Source of the DNA: Ditylenchus dipsaci
Lineage: Eukaryota; Nematoda; Chromadorea; Rhabditida; Anguinidae
Assembly (NCBI GenBank): GCA_004194705.1
Contig: SADC01000078.1
Location: 303,767 to 367,766 of the forward strand
Direction of reading: 5' to 3'
Length of the DNA: 64,000 nucleotides
Position numbers and translations under genes: made by a program. The notes beneath the pieces were generated by a model. That model did no database searches. It saw only the letters and a list, made by a program, of their open reading frames with translations, and was not told the origin of the DNA. Shown one piece after another: positions 11,801 to 22,529 of the stretch; position 1 is the stretch's first letter, and each line of letters opens with the position of its first letter.

Positions 11801-14800
11801 AAAAAAATTTGAATTGGCGGGGGACAACCGTTGTCGGAGACGGCAATGGCCCTTTAAGAGCCGTTTTTACCTACTTGGTCAGATATCGAAGGGAAAAGGA
11901 CCCACGCCATCATTTTCAGCACATTCTGTTCTATCCAACCTGACTGTTGGTCGCACCAGGGCTGGATGGGTTAAACATTTTGACGAGTATTTTCACCTAC
12001 AACCATTTTTAATATTCTTAATATTAAATATGGCTATAAGTGGTTTGCGCACTCAAAATGCTTATTTACGCCCTCAAATTTCTTTTTACGCCCTCAAATC
12101 GACCAAAATGCTTATTTTAGCCAAAAGTTTGCGGGAATTCAAATTTTTTAGTCTCAACCAGCGAAACCAGCCGATCGTCCACTTATATCATAAAACTTTT
12201 TACATTTTTCATGTTCCAAAACCTGTTTTCTGGACTAATTCGGGCATGCTGAAGATGGTTTGACAGTGGTAAAATCCCGTGTTCTCGAGTATATTTTGAG
12301 TTTTGGTGAATAATTGATTTCACCAAAATCAATTATTTCACAACACTCAAAAAATACTTGAGAGCACGGCATTTTACCACCGTCAAACCATCTTCAGCAT
12401 GCCCGAATTAGTCCAGAAAACAGGTTTCGGAACATGAAAAACGTTAAAAAAATTTTCATCCAAGTAGACGACCACTTGGTACCCACATAGGTACTTCACC
12501 TAGGTACCATCACCAGTGCACCTCCGCCTGAGAAAACTTACCTCTCTCTCTCTCTGGTACAGTCAAACCCCGATTTAGTGCGAACCCCGATTTAGTGCGA
12601 CCTCGAGTTCGATGGACTTGGTCAAAAGTCTTTGAAAGTCTCGAAAGTGGAACCCCGATTTAGTGCAAACCTCGATATAGTGCAAATTTTTTCCGGTTCC
12701 CAGGGTCGCTCGAGTGAGCTCCTCATGCGTTCTCCTACAGAATGGCTCAGGGGAACTGAAGATACCGGTTTGGAAAGTCTAAACACAGTCAGACATTCGA
12801 GTTTTGAAAATATTGCCATCTAAAATAGGGAATTCCCACCCAATTTGATCGATTTGAGGGCGTAAATAATAAATTTGAGGGCGTAAATGAGCATTTTGAG
12901 GGCGCAAATGAATTTTAGCCATTAAATATAATATATTAATTTAATGTTTTGTCTCGAGCGGAATTAGAAACTTGAAAGTGATTTTTTATGTTAATGCAGT
13001 TTTACATTTAAATCAGACGTGCTCAACATGAATCTGGTGTCAGAATTATAAGTTTGTCTAGTGCGGAAATTTCAATGCCTATCTTGTTCCCTCATCATTT
13101 TTCTCGTTGTCCGCCGACAATGCCAAATTTTCACCCAATAAACCGACCATGGCGAACATTTTTTTATGAAAATTTTGAAATCACACCGCAAAGACAGCTT
13201 GAGTGGTTCCCTTGTAAGTCGAATTTCACTCAACCGTTAAATGTAGAACTTCTCGTATATTATACAAGAAACTTTACAGCTATAAAAGTCGGGGCGAAAT
13301 CTGACTCAGAAAAAAATGTTTTTTCTTTCACATACAGCCAAAAACAAAAAAGTTTATTTGGAGTCTATGCTAACTTTAAATTTTGAGTATGCGTCAGTAA
13401 AATAGTGCATTTTACTTCAAGCCTTGAATGCGCACACTATGATGCATCACATTTCTCCAAAAACAAATAAAAAATTTGATTATAAGTCAAATACAAATAT
13501 TCCAAAAACACTAAAATTTGACGTGTAAGTGCAGTATTTGAGTTTCGTGTCCGGTCAGTTGTCCGAGCTATTGTCCATCACCCAACCCAAGTTAAAACAG
13601 TACTTCGATTATTTTTTATGAGATCTAAATTTCTGCATGGTGTTTATAAATAATTACCTATCACTCCAAAGCGAAATGATTGGTTGATCCAGTTGACCCA
13701 CAATTTGATCAACAAATGAACGGTTGTTGTCACTTTCAAACCAAGACAAGCCTAACTCGCCATCGATTGGTAAGTCAGCATACTATATGTGAGTGATTGT
13801 AGAAGAAGAAAGCTAGAATTGACGGTGAGCTGACCAAGCTAAAAGCTTATATTGGGTGTTAACATAAGTTCCAGGAACGCTCGTGTGAACCGTTTACTGG
13901 GGGAATTTTTAAATCTGATTCCTAAGAGTCATATTATTTTGTCTATAAAGTCTAGTTTTTCAATAAAGAAAATTAAAAAAAAATCGCATTTTTGCCTTGG
14001 TTCTCCCTGTTGTCATTTCTTACCCAATACAATTTTTATTTTTGAAATAGAAAAAGCAATTTCAGTAGTTTGATACCAGATTTGTAATCAGCTCTCTAGA
14101 ATTTGCTTTAAAGAAAATTGTGTCATCATTCAGGCATTACTTGACGGAAAAAAATACCTGATACCCAGCCACCCCAAGTTCTCCCATAACCATTCCGTAT
14201 CACCCAAAGTATCCCAAACCAATTCGAGTCACCCTAGATCACTCAAAGGTGACTTTAACGATTTTAAACCACTTAAACTTATACCAAACTGCTCAGAATA
14301 TCTTAAATCATTTTAACCGCCCTGAAAAACCCCGACCACCCTTAATTTCATTAGACCACTTCAATTGACCCTTAACCAGCCTAAATCACCCGAAACCGTC
14401 CCCTCCCCCCTCCGCCCTACCTTAGTCAAGACTAATCAAATTGAGCCACCTAAAATGGTCCTGAAGCCGTCTAACTATTTGAAACTATCCTGAACTCACC
14501 TTATACCACCGTGAACACGGAAATACCTAAATAAAGAGATGCTGAGCGTGGTAGTCGCCCTGGAGCCTACCCAGGAGAAAATGTATAGCTCAATGTTCAT
14601 AAACATATTTTATGATACAAAATATGTAGTTAAATATGACAAAAAAGGATGTTTTCCCAAACAAGTTGGGCACCTGTAAGGCGCCTGTCTACCCTTGTAC
14701 CCGCTGTTTGGTCGTATCAAAATTTCGTATCGTTTTTTTTCAAAGCTGTATTTGTGGCATTGTGTTTTTATCATAGATTTTCAAAAGTAAACATTTTAGA

Positions 14801-16886
14801 TTATTATACAATCAAGATTTCCAACTACAAAAAATGGCCAACTTTTAAAAAATCCTTCAAAAATCTTTATTAAAAACCAGAGTTGTGAAAAAGCTAACCC
14901 GTAATCTTTTGCTGGTTTATTCTGAAGTATATTATCGAAGTTTTTTCTGTTTTTTGTGGCCTTTTCTGATTTTTTCTTTATCATTGTTGATAGTCAATCA
15001 AAGCTGAAATATGTTACGAAAAACGGGTTTTTAGGGAAACTTACTTGTAAGTAGTCAGAGGCGACATAACCAAATGTTCCACTTTGATAATTGTAACATT
15101 TTCCATTTTCTTGTTTAACAAAGGTAGAAGAAGCAGTTGTATTGAATATGTGCTTAGGTGGTAGGTATTTAGGAATGCCAACCAGCTCAGTGTCTTCAGC
15201 TATTAACGCAAGGTCTGAGGAGTCTTTTAAGGCTAACAATACATTGAAGGAACGTTGTGCTAAACATTTGATTTTGTTACATTACAGCGCTAATAAGGAT
15301 CTTAATTATTATTATTCAGCTTACCACCATCATATATAGAGCCGAATTTTTAATAATATTAAAAGATGGATAATTAAAAGTTAGGAGGCTATGTGTTACA
15401 AATAGAATTACAGACGCAAAATTTAATAAATTCTAAACATCTAATAAATTCTGAATATAATGGCTAAAAAATGGACAATACTTTTTTTGGCGCCAATACA
15501 CTTTTTTGGCGCAAATACACTTTTTTGGCGCAAATTTTCGTTTTGCGGCATCACATTAAAAAAATTCAACTTTTTAAAAAAGTTTTTAAATCATCATGTA
15601 GCCCTGCGACTCTAGTTTCAAATGGTTTGTCACTTATTTATCATCTTGACAAAATGTAACACAAAAAGGTGAAAGTAGGAACCAAATCAGAGCAACAATT
15701 TACTTCATACTTCTACCTTTTGTATTACATTTTGAAAGATGATGCAATAAATGATACCTCCCTAGAAACTAGAGTCGCAGGGCTGCATGATGATATTAAA
15801 ACGTTTTGAAAAAGTTGAAAAAATTTTCATCTAATGACGTAAAACAAAAATTTGCGCCAATAAAGGATTTAACCTAAAAAAATTCGTAGATAAAGGGTAA
15901 AACAGCTTCTGGTCTTTTATCACGAGCTTTTTCAGCTCTCTTCATATTTTAGAAAATCCTTAATTCTGGCACTCGGTTAGTGTTCAGCGTAGTCGATTTA
16001 CTTTCAGAACTGCTTTAAAGTATTTATAAAGTCGCTTTCATATTTCAAATTTCATTTAAGACAATAAACATTTGATTTGAAAAAGCTCGAAATTCACTAT
16101 TCGAAGGTTTATTGTCCTTAACGAAATTTGATATATGACATTGATTTTGATATTCTGATAGTAGTTCTAAAAATAATGCGACCACGCTGAACACGAATAA
16201 ATTGTCAGAATTGAGGATTTGCTAAAAGGTGAAGAAACAAAAAGAAGCTCGTGATACAGTTTTAGAAGCTGCTTTACCCGTTTAGAGCAGTTTTTTAGCG
16301 AATTTTTTTCAGCCATTGTGTTTAGAGTAAAGTTCTGCGTCTGTAGTTTTTTGTGACACACGACGTTCGGAGTTTTGATGTGATAAAATATTTTAAGTAT
16401 CCATTAAAAAAATTCCGCTGAAAAGCTAGCATAATTTGAAGGGCTTTAAAATTGTGTTTCTATATCTAATAAATTCTATCTTCATTTAAGTTTCACATTC
16501 TTTCCTAGCCGAAAGAATAATGTAGATAAGGCATGCCAATGTCTAGATTTTTTTGTAAAAACCTATCCTTACAAACAATATGACTAGAAACTTTACGGTT
16601 AACGTTTATTCTATTTTCTATGAAAACTCACGAGGAGTTCCTACAGAAATCGTAGTTGCTAGGTTAGGATAACCGATCTCTGCCTTCAATAGGCCTGCAG
16701 CCATACACCGAAGTCCTGGCCCTTGATCTAGAATATCATCTGCATACAATTCTGCTAGTTTACTATTAAATAAATGTTTAACATGTTCAGCACGATGTTT
16801 ATTTGGCCGAAAACAGCCGGAATTTTGTAAACTGCAGCATCTAATTGTGAAAATATTACAAAAGTAGTCAAAAAGTAAAAGTACAT
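8875..16886 (-). CDS. Pepsin-fold (A1 aspartic protease-like) protein lacking both catalytic aspartates
   Basis: The minus-strand gene starts at 16886 with a signal peptide (MYFYFLTTFVIFSQLDAA) and a VYKIP propeptide start typical of A1 proteases. Exons are about 16886-16632, 15259-15045, 9498-9102 and 9057-8875, plus a candidate at 14946-14879. Lobe 1 reads IGYPNLATTISVGTPPQ across the splice, then FNVLLALKDSSDLALIA where active enzymes have DTGS, then an SSTF-x-YNYQSGTFGY flap region. Lobe 2 has GTAYVTIGKTD, then FLLTGALDGYMP at the second DTGT/S position, then KIEFNVTGMSEKLVLFPEDY and FFNNHCFAYNF-x-IGFS. Both catalytic Asp positions read as Leu, so this is probably a non-peptidase binder or inhibitor, or a reference error at two independent sites (unlikely). 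One base is missing near 16760. About 60-80 residues of mid-lobe are unaccounted for. The 9499-15044 intron is full of transposons. Confidence 0.8.
9777..10397. mobile_element. Degenerate inverted-repeat element
   Basis: The 5' side reads ATATACGCATCGCC and the 3' side GGTGATGCGTATATA. The interior carries AAATGTAGCC twice (9881 and 10077), a word found inside many foldback elements of this window. A G-run at 9780 marks the left side. Nothing is coding. Confidence 0.5.
10411..10624. mobile_element. TTAA-flanked foldback MITE (AGGGCCATTGCC family)
   Basis: The element is bounded by TTAA on both sides. It begins AGGGCCATTGCCGTC and ends AATAGCCCT. The core is a long hairpin built on GGTTTCTA-CAAAAC and its inverse GTTTTGTTAGAAACC. 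At least five further copies or parts lie in the window (11701, 26571, 30719, 43429 and 57924). Confidence 0.75.
10778..11675. mobile_element. TIR transposon, non-autonomous, 898 bp
   Basis: The termini CAGTGGAGACAAATCACC and, inverted, GGTGATTTGTCTCCACTG extend to about 70 bp of near-perfect inverted repeat. TA flanks both ends. The interior has no meaningful ORF. The element sits between two copies of the TTAA foldback family. Confidence 0.8.
11701..11853. mobile_element. Half copy of the TTAA foldback MITE
   Basis: This is the right half only, from the hairpin core (TTGGTTTCTAACAAAAC) to GGCAATGGCCCT before TTAA. The sequence matches the copy at 10411-10624. Confidence 0.65.
12036..12915. 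mobile_element. Foldback element with TTTACGCCCTCAAA word arrays
   Basis: Tandem words TTTACGCCCTCAAAT at the left (12060-12100) reappear inverted at the right (TTTGAGGGCGTAAAT, 12855-12905). Inside are a near-perfect palindrome (12195-12445) and a pogo-like end (from about 12569, word CCGATTTAGTGCGAA) that looks like a nested insertion. Confidence 0.7.
12195..12445. repeat. Near-perfect 250-bp palindrome
   Basis: The arms share CCTGTTTTCTGGACTAATTC and its reverse complement, and continue inwards to a hairpin with GAATAATTGATTTCACC in the stem. The outer arm sequence (CCGAATTAGTCCAGAAAACA) recurs at 29875 in the PHIP/BRWD gene. Confidence 0.8.
13390..14650. other. Intronic repeat DNA with degenerate CACCC-type minisatellite
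   Basis: About 14150-14530 is C-rich on the plus strand, with ACCACCCTAAA/CACCCAAA-like units of roughly 10-20 bases that are too diverged for exact boundaries. The rest shows no supportable exon. This lies in the long intron of the pepsin-fold gene. Confidence 0.45.
14879..14946 (-). CDS. Candidate middle exon of the pepsin-fold gene
   Basis: After a CAG acceptor at 14947, the minus strand reads in the correct phase KNFDNILQNKPAKDYGLAFS. That fits the lobe-1 region leading to the conserved fGLAf/GILGLA strand of A1 proteases. The donor side is unclear and the next exon does not join in frame, so this is tentative. Confidence 0.4.
15470..15862. mobile_element. Foldback element with TTTTTTGGCGCAAAT word array
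   Basis: Three copies of a TTTTTTGGCGC(A/C)AATACAC-type word lie at the left, and the inverse AAATTTGCGCCAATAAA at the right. The stem includes CATGTAGCCCTGCGACTCTAG (15595 onward) and its inverse (15770 onward). It sits in an intron of the pepsin-fold gene. Confidence 0.65.
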
Positions 16887-17381
16887 GAAACTGTTTATTT
16901 TGACTTCATTGATTTTCTTTGTAAATAAAATTAAAACAATAATGAACATCAAATTTCTGATGATAACCAGTAAAAGGGCGAAACGACCACACCCTACTTT
17001 TTTATTTACAGAGAAACCCTGCGAATTGTAAGATTTTATTAGCAAAATATTTTATTCCTATATTGTAGAGCATAACCGGTTTGGTATAGAGATTTTCGAG
17101 CTAAAAAAAACATTCAAAAATGCCCTCCCCATCCTAAGGCCATCCATAGACTACAAGCCAAAGCACACAGGGGTGACCAAGCAAAAATCGTGATTTTGAA
17201 ATTATTTACTTATATTTCATACTCAAAAGCTTTTGCCGGATTTTCTCTAACAAAACAAAGAAATGGCTCGTTTCGTGAAAAAAGGCCCGTTTGAGCACGA
17301 TTGCACTTTGAAGATCTTAAAAACAATTTATTTGTACAGAACCATATATACATCATAATAAAATATTTAATAGTGTGTTTT

Positions 17382-18655
17382 TCAAGCAGTTATAGCTTTG
17401 GGATGTTTTGTCCATTCCTCAAATAACTGTTTAGTTAATGTAGTAATAAGTCCAATCAAAGTTTGCATTATTGGCATGAGCACAGGTGAAATAGCTGGAA
17501 CAGCCAGCACACCAGCAATACAGCCAGCTACAGCAGCTATTAGTGCCAGCACAACAATAGGTTTGGCTACATCATCAGCGAAATGTAGAATGGCATGCAA
17601 AGCTACAGCTATGGCATGTTGAGCTCTGGTTTTGCTATTGTCCTGTACCTTCAGTTCTTCTTTTTTCATACATGACTCAATTTTGAAACGTGTAACATCT
17701 ATTCCACGAATGAAATACTCTTGAGCTCTTTCTTGAACTTCTCCGACATCAATGCCTGCCATTTCACTTAATAATGATGCTACAGACAATGTTTTGTCTA
17801 CTGATGTAACACCACTATTTGGTTTGAAATTGGTAATAGTTGTTTGTAGAGTGGCAGTTGATGGATTGTTGAAATCAAGATTGGCTTTAGGTTCTGGTTC
17901 AGATTTAGCTGGACTTGTTTGGCCCTGTTGTAATTGCTTATTTTGTTGGTCTAAATCTTTATACATGCTCATTATTTGGACTAACAAGGTTCCCATTGTG
18001 ATAGGTTTTTATTTGCTGGAACACTAGCAGTTTTGGGCTCAAGACTAGTAATAGCTGATTCTAAAAGCTGTTCAGTTTCATTTTGAGCCTGGTCATCTTT
18101 ACTAGTCTTGACTAGTAGTTCTGGATTGATTTTTTTCATTTTTTCAACTTCGTTTTGCAAAACAGTATTTGTCTTGTCTAATTCATTGAATATAGTTTTC
18201 ACTAGGCTCACATCACGTCGGTGACGAGGACTATGGCTTTCCAAAAGCTTAAAATGCTCTTTTATATCTTTAAATTTATTTTCAATTATTTCAGTCACAA
18301 ATTCATAACCGATCTGATCAGGCAGACCTTTCCAGAAACTTTTGATTTTATCATCTGAATTTGTTTTCAATATAAAACTTTTTATAATTATGGGAAATCT
18401 ATTACCAATATTGCCAAAGAACCTTCTAAAAGAAAAATGGTGCTTAGAAGAAGGACTTTTCTGTGGTGTTCTCTGTTGGATCGAAGTGGATTTTGCTAAA
18501 TAACGATTTGAAATTATATCTGGTTAAATTTCAGACTTACTAAGTGGATGTTGAGGAGCAGTGTGGTGTATAACGTCCTTTGCTGTTGCTATGTCACACA
18601 TTTGGAAAACAATAAAAATGAAAACGATGCTGGAAAATGTAATGAAGGAGTGCAT
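17382..18655 (-). CDS. Secreted coiled-coil protein with hydrophobic C-terminus, paralogue of the gene at 1-1116
   Basis: Exon 1 (18655-18541) encodes a signal peptide, MHSFITFSSIVFIFIVFQMC-, ending near ATA-KD. A 45-base GT-AG intron follows, and exon 2 (18495-17382) carries the rest. Exon 2 has a basic stretch (HHFSFRRFF), an FWKGLPDQIGYE block, a coiled-coil-like segment and linkers. The C-terminus is an Ala/Val/Ile-rich hydrophobic region (VLALIAAVAGCIAGVLAVPA) followed by LFEEWTKHP. Near 17996 the frame shifts by one base (after KNLSQ, resuming MGTLLVQ), best explained by one A lost from AAA since homology with the paralogue continues. The corrected protein is about 425 residues. The family is not recognised. 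The start is chosen for the signal peptide and the TATA about 85 bases upstream. Confidence 0.8.
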
Positions 18656-19045
18656 ATTCGGCTGAGCGATAAGAAGTCCGTAGGGTAATATCAAAAAACT
18701 AAAGTGAGCTGAATGATATTTTCTGAATTTCCACTTATATATATATATACTACCTTTACTAATGTATTTTCATCGGTCTGTGACCCTTTTTCGAAATTTC
18801 TAAAAACAGACCTAAGAATAGAGATAAATAATCGATATGGGCCTATGAGAGGCTAGAATTTTCTCTATTTTTTGTCTAAAAAAGACTGTGTCCTGTTTAA
18901 CATCCATAAATGTCCCTCACGCGCCATTATAATTTTTGTTTGTCTTTATCTAAAAATATCTTCGCTTGTATTGATTAGGACGAGACACGAGCTAGAAAAT
19001 CAAACTGTCTATACAGCTAATTTTTCTTAAAAACAATTCAAATAA
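18491..19045 (-). repeat. Left arm of a 0.55-kb inverted duplication
   Basis: It matches 21237-21781 in reverse complement almost base for base. The arm covers the upstream region, TATA tract, exon 1 and intron 1 of the secreted gene. Similarity ends just after the start of exon 2. Confidence 0.85.
18736..18749 (-). promoter_or_regulatory. TATA-rich core promoter of the secreted coiled-coil gene
   Basis: On the minus strand a TATATATATATATAAG tract lies about 80-95 bases upstream of the ATG at 18655. It is retained in the inverted duplicate (21519-21532), in line with a TATA box but not proof. Confidence 0.45.
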
Positions 19046-20023
19046 AAAAACCTCAAGTTTTATTACTTAGCGTTAACTGGATACTGTTTATACAAATGTG
19101 AAAGAAAAGTTCAAGAAAACAGAAACATGACATGATATCAGTCATGAGTACTAGAATTGTGAAAAATATTGAAAAATTTTTTAAAGAAAACTTTTTTACA
19201 AGTAGTAAAGTAGTGGGAAAAGATGAGACCCCTGATTCAGTTATATTCTTCCTGACTGCTCATGACTGGAACACTGAACGGCGTGTCAAACACGTCGAAA
19301 GGCGAAATCGGCACTTTTCTTATCGAGACAAATCATTCGAAAACGATAAAATTTTGGCTAAAATTGTTTTACGCCCCCAAATTATTTTTTCACCCCGCCA
19401 AATTATTCATTTATCAACCAACCCCCCCCCCCCCCCAATCGTAAAAATGAGTATTTCTTAGAGTTGTAGAAATTCCCGGAAATATCGAAAACCCGGGAAT
19501 ATTCCCGGAACATTGGAATATTCCTGGGAATATTCCCAATATAGGGGAAAATATCGGGAAACCCGGGAATATTCCCAATATAGGGGAAAATATCGGGAAA
19601 CCCGGGAATATTCCATTGTACAACCCTAGTATTTCTCGATGTTTTTATGTTTATGTTTTCATGTTTTTTATGTTTTTACTACTTGTTGTTGAGAAAAGTT
19701 TGAGAAATAGTCATTTTATAAAACAACTCCTCTTTCAAAAAAATGGGTATTTCCCAATTTTTTACAACGACAAGGGGTCAGTTGATAGCTTTTAAGATAC
19801 CAGAGATTCAGGGCTACATGATGATCGAAAGAAAAAAATTTTACGACATAAAAACACCGAGAAATACTCCTTTTTACGATTTGGGGGATAAATGAATAAT
19901 TTGGCGGGTGAAAGTACTTACAGCCTAAAATTTCTAGTTTTTCTTATATTTTCTCAACTTCGTATTGTTGTCTGTAACCTATGCTTATATCGTATATTAG
20001 AAATTTTGGCACTAGTGTAGTAA

Positions 20024-20342
20024 GCATACTTGCACGCTCGCCAATATAAAAATAAACGCCGGCGCTTTTTCATTTAGACCGCCGTCGCCGGCTGCAGCGC
20101 CGGGTCAGAAAAAATTCCGCCGCCGGCGCTTATCAGGCGCCGGCTTATGTATAATAAGTGTAAAATTTCAATTTTGTTTTTAAACATGATAAAATTCATA
20201 TTAAAACGATGTTTTTTCACAACTGATAGCGTTTGCATAGTACTGAAAAAGGTCTCGTGCTTTCTGTTGTCTTCTAAAACTATATACTTTTTCCATTTTT
20301 CGAAGCGCCGGCGCCTTACAAAATTTTAACCGCCGGCGCTTG
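20024..20342. mobile_element. GC-rich CGCCGGCGC-word element
   Basis: The left end GCATACTTGCACG matches (inverted) the right end CGTGCAAGTATGC of the copy at 47137-47521. Repeated CGCCGGCGCT words occur at both sides of an AT-rich middle. The right terminus of this copy is not clear. Confidence 0.6.
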
Positions 20343-20813
20343 GACAGTGACTTTTTAAAAGCAGTTTTTTAGGCTAATCAACTACGCTGAACACGAATCC
20401 AGTGTCAGAATCGAATGTTTGTCTAGCGAGAGAAAAGGTACAGCTTGTATATTATTTTTGCATATTTTGTCACCATTTTTTTTTTAAACTATCTCTGTCT
20501 TTGATGCCAAAAGGACCGCAATATTCTACACTTTCTTTTCGTGATCGGCATTTAGTTATATATTCTGTGTACACAAAGTTATGTCAGCTAGAAAGTCGAA
20601 AATTTATATATCCATCTTCAATAATGCGAAATTTAGCGGCAAAGCTAAAGCTTAATCAAAATTTAAAAGTAGGCTTTTGTAGCTTTGTCCATATTCTTTA
20701 AGATAGTATAGTCAAAACTCTAAATAGAGTAAAATAAATAGGACTAGCACAGACACAAGACATATATGAGGGGTTTTTGTATTCAATACACATGAACAAT
20801 ATGAATCACATGA

Positions 20814-21023
20814 ATACATGAGATTACTGGATGGACTAGGCACTTATATGCGTCTTTCTTGGCTGGATTGCTATACCATATGGAGACAAACTTTGCAGCT
20901 GCGGGTAGGGCATGTCTGGATGGAACGACGGAACTTGAAGCGGCGAGCAGAACTGACCCTTTACAGAATGCTGACCCTCAACTGTCTTGGTATGCGGCTA
21001 ATCTACAACCCAGAGAAATGTGA
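20814..21023 (+). other. Orphan GC-richer open frame, about 69 codons
   Basis: Frame 3 reads TGWTRHLYASFLAGLLYHME, then TNFAAAGRACLDGTTELEAA, and ends at TGA. Its balanced codon use and lack of AT-driven residues look coding-like, unlike the surrounding DNA. There is no start codon, no clear splice site and no recognised family. It could be a decayed exon or a fragment of a foreign gene. Confidence 0.25.
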
Positions 21024-21236
21024 ATCTCATGATAGGAGAGACGTGTTCACTACATCAACTGTCTTTTATCTACTTTTTCACTTCGAAAAATCGTTCCGAA
21101 AGTCCGTTACGAACTTTTGTAACACCCGTTAATTCTAGCTTTGATGACTAATATCCTGCTTTGTTTCCTTTTTCTTGATATATTTTCAAATTGTGTATAA
21201 TAGGTATCTAATAGAAATATATGCTTGTTATTTGAA

Positions 21237-21781
21237 TTGTTTTTAAGAAAAATTAGCTGTATAGACAGTTTGATTTTCTAGCTCATGCGCGCAATCAATA
21301 CAAGCGAAGATATTTTTAGATAAAGACAAACAAAAATTATAATGGCGCGTGAGGGACATTTATGGATGTTAAACAGGACACAGTCTTTTTAGACAAAAAA
21401 TAGAGAAAATTCTAGCCTCTCATAGGCCCATATCGATTATTTATCTCTATTCTTAGGTCTGTTTTTAGAAATTTCGAAAAAGGGTCACAGACCGATGAAA
21501 ATACATTAGTAAAGGTAGTATATATATATATAAGTGGAAATTCAGAAAATATCATTCAGCTCACTTTAGTTTTTTGATATTACCCTACGGACTTCTTATC
21601 GCTCAGCCGAATATGCACTCCTTCATTACATTTTCCAGCATCGTTTTCATTTTTATTGTTTTCCAAATGTGTGACATAGCAACAGCAAAGGACGTTATAC
21701 ACCACACTGCTCCTCAACATCCACTTAGTAAGTCTGAAATTTAACCAGATATAATTTCAAATCGTTATTTAGCAAAATCCT
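21237..21781 (+). repeat. Right arm of the inverted duplication
   Basis: It is the reverse-complement copy of 18491-19045, with only scattered differences. It ends 8 bases into exon 2, after which unrelated AT-rich sequence follows. Confidence 0.85.
21613..21727 (+). pseudogene. Duplicated signal-peptide exon without the rest of the gene
   Basis: This is a full copy of exon 1 (115 bases, start codon, signal peptide and GTAAGT donor) with its TATA tract upstream. The exon-2 copy breaks off after a few bases, so no mature protein can follow unless it splices into something new downstream. I found no convincing acceptor exon. Confidence 0.7.
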
Positions 21782-22057
21782 TTTCAAATAGCAACAATTA
21801 TTTTGCAAGAAATGATAAAAATGCTTAAAAACATTTTACTTTACACTTTTGGTGGAAATTTGTTGGTATTAAAAAATGTCTACAAAATTTTAGCCTTGCT
21901 CCTCCAAGCTGAATGACTGCCATGTCCGGAAAACCTTCGATTCAGTGTATTCTCGGTTCAGTGTGTATTTTTCCTATCCCCGTGAGCTATACTAAATCGG
22001 GAGTTTATTGTAGAGGCACTTTTTGCCCAGCTCAAGCACCAAACGTGGTAAAATACC

Positions 22058-22529
22058 GGCTCTACCCCGTTTGCGCCCAAATTGTTAGCGCCAAAAGTTG
22101 TTATAGCCAAGACCGTTACATTTTCAATTAATTAGCTTGCTAGATATGGTTTTTCTAAGTGATTTCATGGATATTCGCATTCACAAGTTCATACTTAAAT
22201 TGATGCCAGAAAGAAGGGCTACATTTTGAGCATAAAGTTGTAAATGGCCATATTAGCAAAATTTACTAAAAACCCAAAAGTTCTCAAAAGAATCCAGGAT
22301 TCCGGGAATTTAGGGCTTTTTAGTAAGTTTTGTGAATATAGTCATTTACAACCTTATGCTCAAAATGTAGCCCTTTTCTCTGGCATCAATTTGAGTATTG
22401 ATTTGTATATGAGCATATCCATGAATAACTTAGAAAAAGCATATGTAGCAAGCTAATTAATTAAAAATGTAACGGTTTGGCTATAACGATTTTTGGCGCA
22501 AACAATTTGGGCGCAAACGGGGTAGAGCC
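22058..22529. mobile_element. Foldback element GGCTCTACCCCGTTTGCGCC, copy 1
   Basis: The termini GGCTCTACCCCGTTTGCGCC and GGCGCAAACGGGGTAGAGCC are exact inverses for at least 35 bases. The interior is itself an inverted repeat around an ATGCTCAAAATGTAGCCC core. A second copy lies at 33231-33701. Confidence 0.8.

Larger units (their letters stand above)
19046..21236. other. Spacer of the inverted duplication, mostly repeats
   Basis: A foldback element at 19366-19920 has TTACGCCCCCAAATTATTTT / CCGCCAAATTATTCATTTA words and a C-run. Inside it a two-copy array (about 19495-19615) has the unit GGGAATATTCCCAATATAGG. A GC-rich CGCCGGCG element lies at 20024-20342, and an orphan frame at 20814-21023. 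Confidence 0.6.

Noticed and set aside
11814..12263. 149-codon open frame
   Set aside because: It reads through a TTAA MITE end, TTTACGCCCTCAAA words and a palindrome, so it is repeat-derived.
13054..13386. 110-codon frame inside the pepsin-fold intron
   Set aside because: No family, no splice signals, and it starts within a repeat end (GTTTGTCTAG word shared with about 20415). Insufficient support.
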